NCBI GenBank assembly: GCA_022575985.1 | Contig: JAKSXM010000272.1 | Location: 20,704,501-20,768,500 of the forward strand | Direction: 5' to 3' | DNA length: 64,000 nucleotides | Source of the DNA: Anagrus nilaparvatae | Taxonomy: Eukaryota > Arthropoda > Insecta > Hymenoptera > Mymaridae | Shown here: in pieces, positions 47,231 to 60,035 of the stretch | Numbering within the stretch: position 1 is the stretch's first letter | Layout: the number at the start of each line of letters is the position of its first letter | Made by a program: the position numbers and the translations under genes | The notes under the pieces: model-generated | What the model was told of the DNA's origin: nothing | Database searches by the model: none | The model's input: the letters and a program-made list of their open reading frames with translations, nothing else

Positions 47231-48731
47231 ATGAACATATTGGTAAGTAATTAAAAAAACTTTTAATATTTTACTATTTTAATTTTATACTTTTCTATTT
47301 TAATATCTCAAAATAAAATAAAATTTAGTTAGCTAAAGATTGTATAGTGTATGATAATATCTATTACGTAAATTTTTAGAGAATTAAAAAAATGCATTAT
47401 TTTTATCAGGTCTTATAATTTTTACAGGTTATTAACTTAATTTATTCTATCAACTTGAAATAACTAATTATTAATTTTCAGAAAATTACTGTTGCCGTAT
47501 GGCGAGGTTTAATTGATAGTGTTAGAGGAGCATTGGTATTATTTTCAATGGACAAACAAATAAATGAAAAATTACAAAAGTCGATATCAAAAATAGAACA
47601 ACGTAAAATTAGTAGCGGTGTAAGTCCATCTAAACTTCATAAAACTCAAAGGTAAGGTTTTTTAATTTGTTAGATTTTCAATTATTTTTAACTTTATTAT
47701 GTTATTTCCAGAGAATCAAAGGTGCTTAAAAGAACTATACAGTGTTGTGCTTTGAATGGTGGGGTTTGTTGGGCTAGCATAGTAATTTTTGAATACATTT
47801 TAATGCCGTTATTAAAATATATATTGAGCATTATATTTGGACAGTCCACAAGTATGGGAAGATTAGTTTGGTCATGGGTGCAACCATCACTAACAATTAT
47901 TTTTAGTACAATGTGGGTTTTACCACTTTTTTTATTAAGCAGAGTAGTAAACAGTTTATGGTTTCAGGTATAAATAACTTTCAAGAACCTTTAATTTTAA
48001 AATAGAGTAAAAAACTATAAAATTTAAATAAAAATTGCAGGACATTGCAGATAGTGCTTACAGGTATCGACAAGGAAGGCCAATGTCAATTTCAAATGTT
48101 AGTAAATTGATAGCAGATATTTTATTTAGTATTTTGGTGCAAGCGCTATTTTTAGGACAGGGTGTTCTTGTTTCAAAAATGCCATTACCATTTGTTGGAG
48201 AAGTTCTTGCTCTTATCCATATGTGCCTTTTGTATGCTTTATATGCATTTGAATACAAATGGCTTAATATGGGTTGGGAGTTACATAGACGATTGGAATT
48301 TATAGAATGTAATTGGCCATATTTTGTAGGATTTGGATTACCGTTGGCAATATCTACACAACTTGCTGATTCTTATATTATTAGGTATTTAAATAAAATT
48401 TAATATAAAAATACAAGTTTATCAATATTACATTTTTTTACAGTGGTTGTGTTTTTTCTATTCTTTTTCCACTTTTTATTGTCAGTGGTAACGAAGCTGA
48501 GCCAGTAACTGATGTATGGTACGTATATTATAAATATGAAGTAAAACAACTAAAAAAAGTCATAACTTTTGGCATAAATTTTAAATTGATCTAATACTTA
48601 AAAATTTAATCATGCCAAAAACTTTAAATGTTTATTTTTTTAGTGATTGCCAGCTGAAATTATTTTCATTAGTAGTAGCAATTGCCAACACATTATTTAA
48701 TAAAACAATAGGGCCTCCAAAAAAACGGTGA
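47231..48731 (+). CDS. EI24: EI24 (etoposide-induced 2.4 / PIG8) homolog, six exons
   Basis: Exons 47231-47242, 47482-47651, 47712-47967, 48041-48384, 48444-48518 and 48644-48731. Phases agree and the product is 314 residues (human 340). The first coding exon is only MNIL. The protein then reads VAVWRGLIDSVRGALVLFSM and contains the family's several hydrophobic segments, with conserved MSISNVSKLIADILFSILVQ, LALIHMCLLYALYAFEYKW and the cytosolic NWPYFVGFGLPLAI stretch. EI24 is a multi-pass ER membrane protein needed for basal autophagy and p53-induced growth suppression. The short introns (59-239 bp) contrast with RSPH1. The C-terminus GPPKKR is basic. TBRG1 converges on it from the other strand about 2.1 kb downstream. 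Confidence 0.95.
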
Positions 48732-50823
48732 CATGAAATAAATTCAGAAAATTCAAATCAAATAATGGTGGATTGCACAGAAACTCATTGATTTATGAGA
48801 TTCTTTGACAAAAAAAGCATATACAAATATTTTTGTTTAACAATTTTATTTATTTAAAAGACTACAGTGTTACTAGTCTAAAGGCAAAAAATTCAAAGAA
48901 AGTATGCTCAAAAAAAATTTTTTTTAACATTTATTTGTAAAAACAGGATGTGAATGTTTTTTACATTAATTTACTAATTATAAATGCCTAAGTCTACAAA
49001 AAAGACTGTTTTTTTACAGTATACATATGAATTTATTATATTTTATCAAAGATATAGTTTTTCAGAAAATGATATGTATGTTTGGTATAATGTGGGATTT
49101 ATTGGTTGTATACATAATCATTAATGGATTTTTGTGGGAAAAAAAATTGTCTAAAGTAAATTAATTTAAAGATTTTATAATTGTATAAATTATGCTACAA
49201 ATATTTATATAAATTGTACATTTGTAGTAGCCTATAAGTTGATTTTAAAAGTTGATTGGGTTCTTCATTACTGACAGGAATTGGGTTTTGTTTAACAAAA
49301 GAAGCCTTAAATTTAGCTCATTACACCACATCTGAGCAAGTTTTTGGCCCAATAAAAATAATGCAAGACTTGTGTTATCAGTGGTGTAGAGAGCAAGAGT
49401 TGCTTTAGAGGCTTAAACTTTAGAACATGAATATACATGAATCTACCAATCAAAAAAAATTCAAACAACTTTGAAAATAACTTACCAGGCTTATATTGCT
49501 CCCATCCAAGTAACAAAGTACCTCATTACTTGAAAGGAGTGATAGAAATGTAGATTTTTACTCAAAAAAGGTAACTAAAAATAATTTTTAACAGCCACAT
49601 TTCTATGATTTTTTTTTTTTAATTAATTTGAAATACCTCATAATGACTGTTTTAAACTAGTCAATTGTAATAATAAATATTTTAACGTACAAAACAATTC
49701 AATAAATTTACATGTTGGTATGATTTTTATTGTTGTTATTGAGAAAAAAGTTAAAAATATATATATATAAATTTATGTATATATATTTAAATGATAAAAA
49801 CTTGATTACTGTTTAAATTATCATATATTTTGTTAAATTTTATTTTTTTAGTACTAATAAACACAAGAATAAACAAATCATGGTTTGTGGCGCATAATAA
49901 AAAATTTTGTACATATATAATATATTAAATGAAGTTATAAACAAATCTTTTTAATGGCCAAAAAACGTGGAAAATTTTATAATAATATATCCACACTCAA
50001 ACTGTTAAAATATATAACTCTCATGCCTTATTTTGTATAATCGGAGGGTGCATTATATATAAGTAAACTGTATGATTGAAAATGTGATAGAATATTTTAT
50101 ATTGCAGCTTATTTATACATAATATGACTGTTTTTTCTTTTTTTTTATGTAAATTTTTGTTGTACAATATTTGTAACAATTTGTTATCAGAATTATTTGT
50201 AGTTACTATAAGCTTTTTAATGGTGATATAAATTTTTTTAAAACAAAATATATACTTATATTGTAACTTAAATAAAAAATATATTATGACCAATTGTAAA
50301 TATTTTAAATATGAAAAATAAATGTTTTATATGTATATTACACTTGAACTTGTGTATAAAAAATTTTTGATTTTTTTTTTAAATAAATAAAAAATAAAAA
50401 AAAAAGACCTTTAATAATTGATACTATTTATTTTTGATTTGAAAAAATAAAAGTAAAAAAAAAAATAATTCATGCAAAAACCTTTTCTAAAGTTAAAAAT
50501 TTCTAGGGTAAATTAACTAAATTAAGAAATGATCCATTTAGAGCCCTGGCCAATGAGCAAATAATGAAATAATGTTTAAGGTTTGGTAAATTATGTAGAA
50601 TAAAAAAGTAAAAATTAGATTTACATTTTCTACAAAAGTGATTTATTAATTACATTAGTTTAATTGCAAAAACATTTAATTAATTTGAATTATTTCAATA
50701 AATATATTTACATGTTAAAAAAATTAATTTGTTCAAACACAGCCTCTATTTATTTACAGATAGTTTACAATTTTTTACAGCTTATTGCTATAGTTTATTT
50801 AATTATTAATATTTTATATTTTC
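48732..50823. other. Intergenic region between convergent EI24 and TBRG1
   Basis: Presumed 3' untranslated regions and spacer. An AATAAA lies 6 bp after the EI24 stop (48737-48742) and another at 50317-50322, among many AT-rich matches. No protein-coding exon recognised; small open frames (49313-49516, 50021-50293, 50664-50894) have no family resemblance. Confidence 0.45.
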
Positions 50824-52341
50824 TTAATAATTTGTCTCTTTTATTCCATATGCTGATGGAAGTGCATAATACCTATGAAGAGCTACAAAATTAAGACCCG
50901 GATCATCTTCATCAATCGTAGGGCTACTATCACTTTCCATATTACTCTTAAGAATCTAAAAGTAATAAATAAGAAAATTTTCATTTAAATCGGATTTGTA
51001 AATACTTTTTTTTTATAAACATAATAAAACTTACTTCAAATTTTTGTGGTTTATACATGGTTAATTTTCTTGTACCTGGTGAACTTTGAATAAGATTTTG
51101 AATTGTAGGAAGTGATATACCAAAGAAATCAGCTCCTTTTGCTGGAATAGTGCTTAAACTTGGAGAAATGGCAGCTAATAATCTTGTATGACATTCATCA
51201 GGTGAAGATCCTACTATGGGTTGATCTAATGCCGTGTCAGAAACAATCTCAAATCTGAAGCATTGGAAACATAATAAGTATCAAAGTTTAAAATAAATTT
51301 AAGTTATTTTAGCTAAGGATAAGGTATACAAAAAAAATTTTAATCTTTTTAATTAAAATTTTTTTTTTAATTTTATACTTTTCATTGCAAAGGGTATCAC
51401 TGCATGAATTGTAAATAGCATTTCTAACTTTCCATCACATAATGCACAAAAATAAAAAACAAAGAAGGCATGATAAAGGGGCATTTTCTTGAATTGGAAA
51501 CTTTGTTAAGCATGAATGTTTTATATAAACAAGTTATAAATAAATTATAATTATATTACCTTGGATAAGCTCCGCCATCTAAAATTTTACATGTATATAA
51601 ACTCTTTATTCTAACATCCTTTAAGCTTGCATAAACTCTTGTACTGCAATAACCAGCTGGGTAAATAACATCTTCGCTATGATAACCAGGTCGATCAGTG
51701 ATCACATCACCTAAAGAATAAACTGTCAAATCTCCTAATGATATTGGAAATACTGGTCTACCATGAACATCTAATGGTATAAGTTTGACAACTTTTCGAG
51801 ATGATTTGTGTACTTTTTTTGGTTTGCATTTATCTAAAATAAAATTATGTTTTTATTTGAATCATACTTATATGTTTACATATGACTAATAAGTTATGAT
51901 TAAAACTAAAATAACTTACCATTTAAGTCAACTGGACTTTTCTTTTTTAACTGTTTTTTTATTATGGCTTCTGAGTTATTTAAAGGAGAACTTACACTGG
52001 TTGTTTGAGATTTTGTCACTAACATTGCTGGATCTATTTCACCTTGATGTTGAATCAATTTTTTTAATAAAAATAATCTTTCATTTTTGACTACAGCTAA
52101 ATTATCTTGCATTACTGAAACTTGGTCACATAAAGCTGCATTTTCCTATAGTTTATCATGAAAATAAATTAAAAATTTAAATATATATTTATTTAATTGA
52201 TAAATAAACTAAATTACTAACTATAACAATATTTTTTATTATTTTTCTTAATCTGTGATATTTATCTTTGAATTTAAGATTTCTTTGTAATTCTTTATTT
52301 TTGGCAATCTCGCTGTAATATTTTACATATGATTCTGCCAT
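50824..52341 (-). CDS. TBRG1: TBRG1 (transforming growth factor beta regulator 1) homolog, five exons
   Basis: Exons 52341-52222, 52145-51920, 51833-51560, 51254-51035 and 50955-50824; phases agree and give 323 residues (human about 411). The N-terminal part (MAESYVKYYSEIAKNKELQR, then a heptad-like LRKIIKNIVIENAALCDQV) looks like a coiled coil. The central exon carries the FYRN-type region (PISLGDLTVYSLGDVITDRP ... YPAGYCSTRVY) and the FYRC-type region follows (KILDGGAYPRFEIVSDTALD ... HTRLLAAI). The conserved GADFFGISLPTIQNLIQ block follows it. In vertebrates TBRG1 is a nuclear growth inhibitor linked to p14ARF and p53; the role here is inferred. It lies head-to-tail 304 bp downstream of WDR12. 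Confidence 0.92.
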
Positions 52342-52644
52342 TATTAATTTATTTCCAATTAATTGCTATAAATTAAAAACGCAAATCTAGATTCTAGATT
52401 AATTTAATTTCTGAAAAGTGTATAAAACCAGAGATTCTGATAAAACGTAAATTGAAGGTTATATCATGGGTTATATTTAAAAAAACAAACACACGAGAGT
52501 GCTGCACTCTATATAAATAAATTTATGTACAAATTTATTAAATTTTAATTTATAAATTATATATAGTTTTTAATACAAATTTTTACAAACATAATTAGTT
52601 TATGTATAAAAAAAAATTCATACAATAATATTTATTGACAATTG

Positions 52645-54475
52645 CTAATTCGTATAATTAGATTTATAAATTCTGACAGTTTTATCGGATCCACCAGAAA
52701 CCATAATTTTAGGATTTGACCAATTGCAGCATAAAATTTGCTCTTCATGACCAGTTAAATCAAAAAGTGGAACTTTTGGACTGAAAAAATATCAAGTTAT
52801 AAATATGTTTAATTTATTTATTCAAAATTATATAAATTACCTTCTTGCATCCCAAAGTTTAAGAATTTTATCTTGAGCTCCTGAAATAAATAAGTGTTCA
52901 TTAGTAGTAGACCAACGTACGCATTTGACTCCTTCAGTGTGTGAAACAAATTTTGCTTTGATAACTGATCCCTCTGCAAAAATATAAAAATTATAATTAT
53001 AATTATGTATTTAACAAAAATTTTATAATTTTTACCTTTCGACCTTGGATCATATAATCTAATGATTGTATCTATTGATGCAGCTACAATTGTTTTGGAT
53101 AAAGGAGAAAAGTCAATATCTAAGAAAACTTTATTTCCTAATATTTCATGCTTTGGAGCTCCTAATTCGGCATCCCATATCTTGATATAATGATCCCAAG
53201 AAGATGTTATGATTTCTGATTTTTCAGACCAAAGAATGCTAGATATTGCATCCTCATGACCTTTCATTGTTCTTTCTGGTACCTAAATGTTAGCAATTAT
53301 AAATATATTTCTGTATTATTGAATAAAAAAAAGTATTGAATATATTTAGAAACTTACTCTAACTTTTGAACCGTCAGTTTTAGATACTTTAGGCATAGAT
53401 TCTCCATCTTCAGTTTTATCTTGCAAAGCTTGAAAATAGAAAATCAAATTTAATAAAACAGTTTTTTTTAAATTTTATATACATTTTATTTATTCTTACA
53501 GGTAGACCATATTTTTATCATTTTATCCCATGATCCACTAGCCATTAAATTGCTGGATGAATTTACACTGACGCATTCTAATTCTCTACTGTGCCCTTTG
53601 CATTCATATAAACATTTGACACTGTTGTTTTCAATATTCCAATTATAAATTCTGATTGTTTGATCTTGAGATGCACTATAAATAAGATGACATTTACACA
53701 ATTATTTATTTATTAAATTTTATTTAAAATTTCATTAATTTTAACCTAACGAAAACTCCATTTTCACTATCTAGTGATACCCAGTCAACAGCTTTTATAG
53801 GTTTTTTGTGCCCTGGTATTGATAGATGGTGTTTGCCTTTTGAAGTCCACAAATGAAGTGAATTATCATAGCACCCAGTCAAAATCCTAAAAAATGTAAG
53901 GATTTAAGAAAATTATTTTTAATTAATTAATCTACTAAAAATATCTCGCCTTTTACCATTTCTCTTTAACTGCAACTGCAGATACCCAGTCGTCATGAAT
54001 CAAACAGTCTTGAGGTTCAGGTGGAGGATATTTTTCAATATACTCAATATCAATAACTTCTTCACTAGAAATTTCACGCTCACTTAAATGTTCTGACAAA
54101 TTTGTTCGAATAAACTCAGAATTAATTAGAAAGTCAAATTCAATTGTTTTTGTTGAAGAGTCATCAGATTCTAAAATAGAATAATAATAAATACAATTAA
54201 TAATCAAATTTTATATTGCAAAAAAAATATAAATTACCTTTTAATAACTGATTAACTATGTCATTTAATTCTGAATTTACAATAGTAACAGCTACTGATA
54301 AGGGATAATCTGGTACTGCATAACTAATTAATGAAAAATTATTAATTTTAAAAATTTTAAACCTGTGAGTCTAAATTTATTTAATTTTTATATTTTATTA
54401 AACTTACTGTTGTTGTTTTGTCGTTAAACGAATTTGTACTTGTGGTGTTTCGGTTTCAATACTTTTTTTAACCAT
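52645..54475 (-). CDS. WDR12: WDR12 / Ytm1 ribosome biogenesis protein, nine exons
   Basis: Exons 54475-54408, 54323-54238, 54170-53957, 53886-53746, 53675-53500, 53428-53358, 53282-53036, 52973-52841 and 52780-52645. All are GT-AG and in phase, giving 423 residues, the same length as the human protein. An N-terminal NLE domain (residues about 12-95, with [15 protein letters not shown] and [14 protein letters not shown]) precedes seven WD40 repeats (for example [14 protein letters not shown] and [13 protein letters not shown]). WDR12 with BOP1 and PES1 forms the PeBoW complex needed for 60S subunit maturation in the nucleolus; the NLE domain is where the AAA ATPase Midasin/Rea1 acts. A possible poly(A) hexamer lies just after the stop at 52636-52631. 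Confidence 0.97.
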
Positions 54476-55179
54476 TTTTAAGAATTAACTAGTTACCAAA
54501 TTTTTGAGTAATTAAAAAATTAAAGATTATATTAAAATAGGGTTAATTTTTGTAAACAATGTGTGAATTACTGAATTTATTTTGAACACGCGGACACGGT
54601 CACGTGGATTTTTTAAAATTTATTTACCAACTGCAGATATGAAAAATGTGCGAAAATAAATTATTTAAAAAAGGAGAGAAGCTTTATTATAAATTTTATA
54701 AGAAAATTAACTTATTAACAAATGTAAGTCCCAATATATAAATTTTATAAAAATGAATTTATTTTCTACAGAAGTACATCTGGTATTATTTTTTATGATT
54801 ACAAAAAAAAAGTAGCAGATTTGCTTCTATCGTGTAATGAAAAAAAATTTAAACACAAAAGTTATTCAAAAGAAAGTAATTAATTAAGAGTTAAAAGATA
54901 TTATAGGAAATTCCTTAATGCCATGGTACCCAAATTCCTTCATTTTATACATTGTCATCCTCAGTAATTTCAAATGGGGCCTAAAAGTGCATGTTCTGAA
55001 AATTATATATCAGAGATTGAAGCCGAACGAATCACGATTTTATACATCATTATTTTTCAATGAACGCAATAAATAAACAATGTGCATAGGTATTTTTTTG
55101 TACAAGAATGGAAATTTTTAAAAAATGCTAAAATTATAATTTTTATAATTATGAATTTAAAATCTGTGGCGTTGGGATT
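54476..55179. other. Spacer upstream of WDR12
   Basis: Contains the presumed WDR12 promoter, with a small GC-richer patch at 54585-54610 just upstream of the start. Otherwise AT-rich with no features. Confidence 0.4.
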
Positions 55180-55584
55180 ATAGGCCTCAAAAAAACTCAG
55201 GAAAAACTCACTGTAAAAAGTAACTTTCTCATATTAACAAAAAAATTAGATCATTTACGAAAAATGAGTAAATTTTCGAAAAAATTTGTATTTATTCGAT
55301 AAAAATCGTAAATTTACTAAATTTAGTATGTTAACAAAAAATTGGAGATTTTTATTTTTTTTGGATGATAGTTTCTACGCAATTTTAAAAACCTTGGGGA
55401 TGTGGCTAAAAGTTTATTGACGCCATTAGGCCCACAATATCTAAAATTGCGCAGAATTTGATATAATAAGCCGCTGTAAAAAGTAACTTTCTTAGATTAA
55501 CAAAAAAAATAGAATATTTTCGAAAAATTAGTAAATTTTCAAAAAATTTTGTAAATATTCGATAAAAATCGTAAATTAACTAAA

Positions 55585-57215
55585 TTTAGTACCTATATTC
55601 TGGAAAATTTCGAGTATTCTCGATTTTTTTTTGTGAATTCGCAAGAAAAATTGATAATTTACAATTTTTTTTCGAAAATTTACTAAAAATAGTTGTTAAT
55701 TTACGAAAAATAGTTGAGAATTTACAATTTTTTTCGCAAATTCACAAAAAAAAACGCTGCCAAGTAATTGGCACTATGGTTCCTCATTAGCAATAACAAA
55801 ATGTTGTCAATGTTCTATTTTACCTAATAAAAAAATAAAATATTGGAATAATTGTGCCAAATATTCTAAATTTAATAAAGAAAGTGGATAAACTTCCCCC
55901 TGATACCAAAAATATTTTCAAAACTCATAAATCCAGGTATTAATACTTTCAGAGAAATAAAATCGGCACTACATCAATAAAAAGATAATATTTTTTTAAG
56001 TTTTTAATGTAAAAAATTTTGAAAAAAAAAATTTCGAAAAATTACGTATCAGATGGAGAGATCCTTTAAAAACGATAATTCTAGATATTCGTACTTTCAT
56101 GGGAAAAAATTAAGTATTACGTCCTAAAATAAAAAAAATTTTGGCGTTTTTTTTATTTTTGGGCGACAAAAATTTTTACAAAAAAATTAAAAAAAAATTA
56201 AGTATTAGGTCCAAAAAATTACAATAAACGATATTTCTAAAACTAGTACTTCCATGGAAATAAATTAGGTACTACGTCCAAAAAGAAAAAAAAAATTGGT
56301 ATTTTTTGTATTTTTTTGTAAAAAAAATTTTAGAAAAAAAATTTTTTAGAAAATTAAGTATCCGATTCGAGATATCGAGTAAAAACCATACTTTCAAATA
56401 TAAGTACTTTCGTGGAAATAAATGAGGTATTACATCCAAATTAAAAAAAAAAAAAGGAGTTTGAGATTTTTTGATAAAAAAATGTTTGGAAAAAAAAATT
56501 AGGTCTTAATTCGATAATGGTTTTGAAATATCACTAGTTACAATATTTTCAGATATTAGTACTTTCATAGAATTAAATGAGGTATTACACCAAAAAAAAA
56601 AAAATATATTGCAGTTTTTTTTATTTTTCTTTTTTTTTAATTTTGACAAAAAAAAAATTGAAAAAATTAAGTATCAGATCCAAAAAATTACAATAAACAA
56701 GGTTCTTAAAACTAGTACTTCCATGGAAATAAATTAGCTACTACGTCCAAAAAGAAAAAAAAAATTGATATTTTTTGTATTTTTTTGTGAAAAAAATTTT
56801 AGAAAAAAAATTTTCAGAAAATTAAGTATCCGATTCGAGATATTGAGTAAAAACCATACTTTCAAATATAAGTACTTTCGTGGAAATAAATGAGGTATTA
56901 CATCCAAATTAAAAAAAAAAAAAGTACCTCCAGCTTTTTTGGTGAAAAAAATTTTGAAAAAAAAATTAGGTCTTAATGTCGTGTTGGCTGTGAAATATCA
57001 CCGGTTACAGTGCGACATACATACATACATACATACATACATACAAACACACACACACACACACACACAGACTTTTTTTAAAAACCGGTTTTTTAGCTTC
57101 CTGAGGTCTCAAAACGTGCTTATATGCCAAAATATCGAAAATCAAAATTTCATCTATCACAAAGGTTCCTCTATGAGGAACCAAAATCGAGAATACTCTA
57201 AATTTTCGAGAATAT
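55585..57215 (-). repeat. Dispersed A/T-tract repeat with microsatellite, copy B, nested in the palindrome
   Basis: Inverted copy of the 28420-29500 repeat: it ends with GGTTCCTCTATGAGGAACC at 57165-57183 and contains the TGCTTATATGCC/CTGAGGTCTC phrase and a (CATA)n-(CA)n tract at 57015-57069. Several diverged units of about 150-450 bp repeat ATAAATGAGGTATTACA and AGTACTTTCATGG phrases. The right arm of the host palindrome reads straight across this site, so the segment is an insertion. ACTAAA occurs at both junctions (55579-55584, 57216-57221). Confidence 0.7.
57015..57069. repeat. (CATA)n(CA)n microsatellite
   Basis: Tandem CATA units followed by a CA run. They generate artefactual open frames reading CVCVC and YIHTYIHT on the two strands. 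The equivalent position of the 28.5 kb copy has a GT/CG tract. Confidence 0.9.
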
Positions 57216-60035
57216 ACTAAAGACTTCTGCGGAATAAGGTATGGTTTCCGGCCCCAGCATATTTTTCGCATTTTTTTGGCTCAATTTGATGATATATGAT
57301 AAAAAATAAGATTCCGAGGGTCGGCACCACCCCACCCCCCCTGCGTTACCCCTGGAGGGTTGAAACGTGTTTTTCACTAAAAATTAATATCTCCGGGCCG
57401 AATCATCCGATTGGAGCGTGGTTGATATCAAAATTTTCGTTTTCAAAAAAATACACAAAAAAAAAATTTTTTTTTTTATTTTTGAACTCATTTTGAGGTT
57501 CAAAACTTCGAAAAACGTCATTTTTGGCTTTGTGGACGGTCTAAAAATTGAGATATCTCAGGATAGAGGAAAAACTCCTTTTTTTCGCGCTCAGGGAAAC
57601 TTTTTCTAAGACTACTTTTCAAAATTCCGTCGAAAAAATGGCAACTTTTACGGTGCGTAGTAACGCACTCGCAATTGACGATTATGTAAAACAAATCGTG
57701 TTTTATTTTTTGCTTATTTTATCATATACCATCTAATATTTTATTTTAAATCTAAAATTAGCTTTTTTATGGTCTTTTTTATGTTTTTCTTATAATTTTT
57801 TCATAAAAAAACGATATTTCACCTATACTCTACCAAAGGACTAGGACCAAATCTCTTTTAATTTTCGAAATAAACAATAGGATGATCATCTTTTTGAAAA
57901 AAAAAAAAAAGAATTGAAGGCACACCTTACTGATACGTTTCTTTGGGTATCTTAGACCATATAAAGTGATAAACAAGCTAGGAATAGAAAAATTTTTGCT
58001 TGCCGCATAATTTTTTTTTGAGTTGACAGCCTCATAATCACGTTTTTTCAATATTTAAAAATAACCAATTTTGGAATTTTTTTGTTATAAATTAAAATTA
58101 TTTTTTAAATGATGGATTTATGTTTTTTCACTTTTCTTATATTTACAATTTACTAAAAAGAGTATATTTAAGACCAAAGAATACAAATTTTCAATTTTCA
58201 ACGTCTTGGAGCAGTTTAAATGTTAGATATTGGGTTTTTTAATAATTCATCAACTTGGGATTTTTCTAACAGATTCAAATGATGTTAAAAACTGGACTAA
58301 AAACGTACTTCGTTTTAGTTTTTCCCGTACAATCCGAATTCACTATTCATTTTTACATTTAACGACGCTTTATAGCAGAAAAATTCATTTTTTTAGTTTT
58401 TAGGGCCCCAATTTTCAGGGAGCCAATATTTAAAGTTTCGCATTTTTTAAGAAAAAACTTTCTGAATTTATAAGAGTTACATACATTTTTTTCTCAGAAA
58501 TTCGATTAAAAGTTGCTAAAACCATTTGAATCTGCTAAAAAACTCCCAAGATGAATTTTTAAAAACCCGAATATTTACCTTTTGAACTGCTCCAAAAAGT
58601 AGAAAATTGAAAATTTGATTTTTGGTCTTAAATATATATATATATGTATATAAAGAAAAGAGAGTATACTCATTTTATTAAGGTGAATGCAAAACAAGTG
58701 AAAAAACATAAATCTATCATTTAGAATAATTTTAATTTATAAAAAAAATAATTCAGAAATCGGTTTTTTTTTTTAATATCGTATAAACGTGATTTTGAGT
58801 CTTCCAACTAAAGAAAAAAAATGAAGGGCAAGCAAAATATTTTCTGTTTCTCACTTGTTCGTCACTTTCTATGGTATAAAGAACCCAAAGAAATGTAACA
58901 GGAAGGTGTGCGTTCAATTTTGTTCTCTAAAAAGTTGATCATCTTAAGCGCAATCTTTCTGCGGATTTTCCATATAGTAGTTAAAAATGAGGTTTTACGT
59001 TCAAATAATTATATAATTCAATATGTTGATTAATTAAATTTATCGTTATTTATGAACTAATTTAATACATATTTTAAGAATAAATAACTTTCTTCAAAAT
59101 AATTATTTATAATAAAAACATTAGTATTTTCATTATTATTAATAAGGAAAATAGATATAATATTGTGAAAATTAAAAGAGATTTCATGAAATAAATGAAG
59201 TCCTTTGGTAGAGTATAGATGAAATATCGTTTTTTTATGAAAAAATTATAAGAAAAACATAAAAAAGACCATAAAAAAACTAATTTTAGATTTAAAATAA
59301 AGTATTAGATGATATGATAAAATAAGCAAAAAATAAAACACGATTTGTTTTACATAACCGTCAATTGCGAGTAACGCACCGTAAAAGTTGCCATTTTTTC
59401 GACGGAATTTTGAAAAGTAGTCTTAGAAAAAGTTTCCCTGAGCGCGAAAAAAAGGAGTTTTTCCTCTATCCTGAGATATCTCAATTTTTAGACCGTCCAC
59501 AAAGCCAAAAATGACGTTTTTCAAAGTTTTGAACTTCAAAATGAGTTCAAAAATAAAAAAAAAAATTTTTTTTTGGTGTATTTTTTCAAAACGAAAATTT
59601 TGATACCAACCACGCCCCAATCGGATGATTCGGCCCAGAGATATCAATTTTTAGTGAAAAACACGTTTCAACCCCAAGGGGTAACGCAAGGGGAGTGGGG
59701 GGGTGCCGACCCTCGGAATCTTATTTTTTATCATATATCATCAAATTGAGCCAAAAAAATGCGAAAAATATGCTGGGGCCGGAAACCATACCTTATTCCG
59801 CAGTAGTCTTTAGTTAATTTACGATTTTTATCGAATATTTACAAAATTTTTTGCAAATTTACTAATTTTTCGAAAATATTCTATTTTTTTTGTTAATCTA
59901 ACAAAGTTACTTTTTACAGTGGCTTATTACATCAAATTCTGCGCAATTTCAGACATTGTGGGCCTAATGGCGTCACCAAACTTTTAGCCACATCCCCAAA
60001 GTTTTTAAAATTGCGTAGAAACTATCATTATTAAA

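Larger units (their letters stand above)
55180..60035. mobile_element. Giant imperfect palindrome (foldback element) with nested insertion
   Basis: Left-arm sequence at 55380-55590 and 57222-58390 is complementary to right-arm sequence at 58420-60030. Anchors: CTGCGGAATAAGGTATGGTT (57227) against AACCATACCTTATTCCGCAG (59784), GACTACTTTTCAAAATTCCG (57610) against its complement at 59401, and the ACCTATACTCTACCAAAGG phrase (57820) against its near-complement at 59205. The left arm is interrupted by another repeat (55585-57215). The right arm has about 250 bp extra at 58950-59200. The outer left end is a tandem duplication (TGTAAAAAGTAACTTTCT at 55215 and 55476). No transposase-like frame. The matching 74-residue frames in both arms (57418-57609, 59423-59647) are mirror images. 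Confidence 0.8.

Noticed and set aside
57005..57271. Open frames rich in CVCVC or HTYIHT on both strands
   Set aside because: They are translations of the (CATA)n(CA)n microsatellite inside a dispersed repeat.
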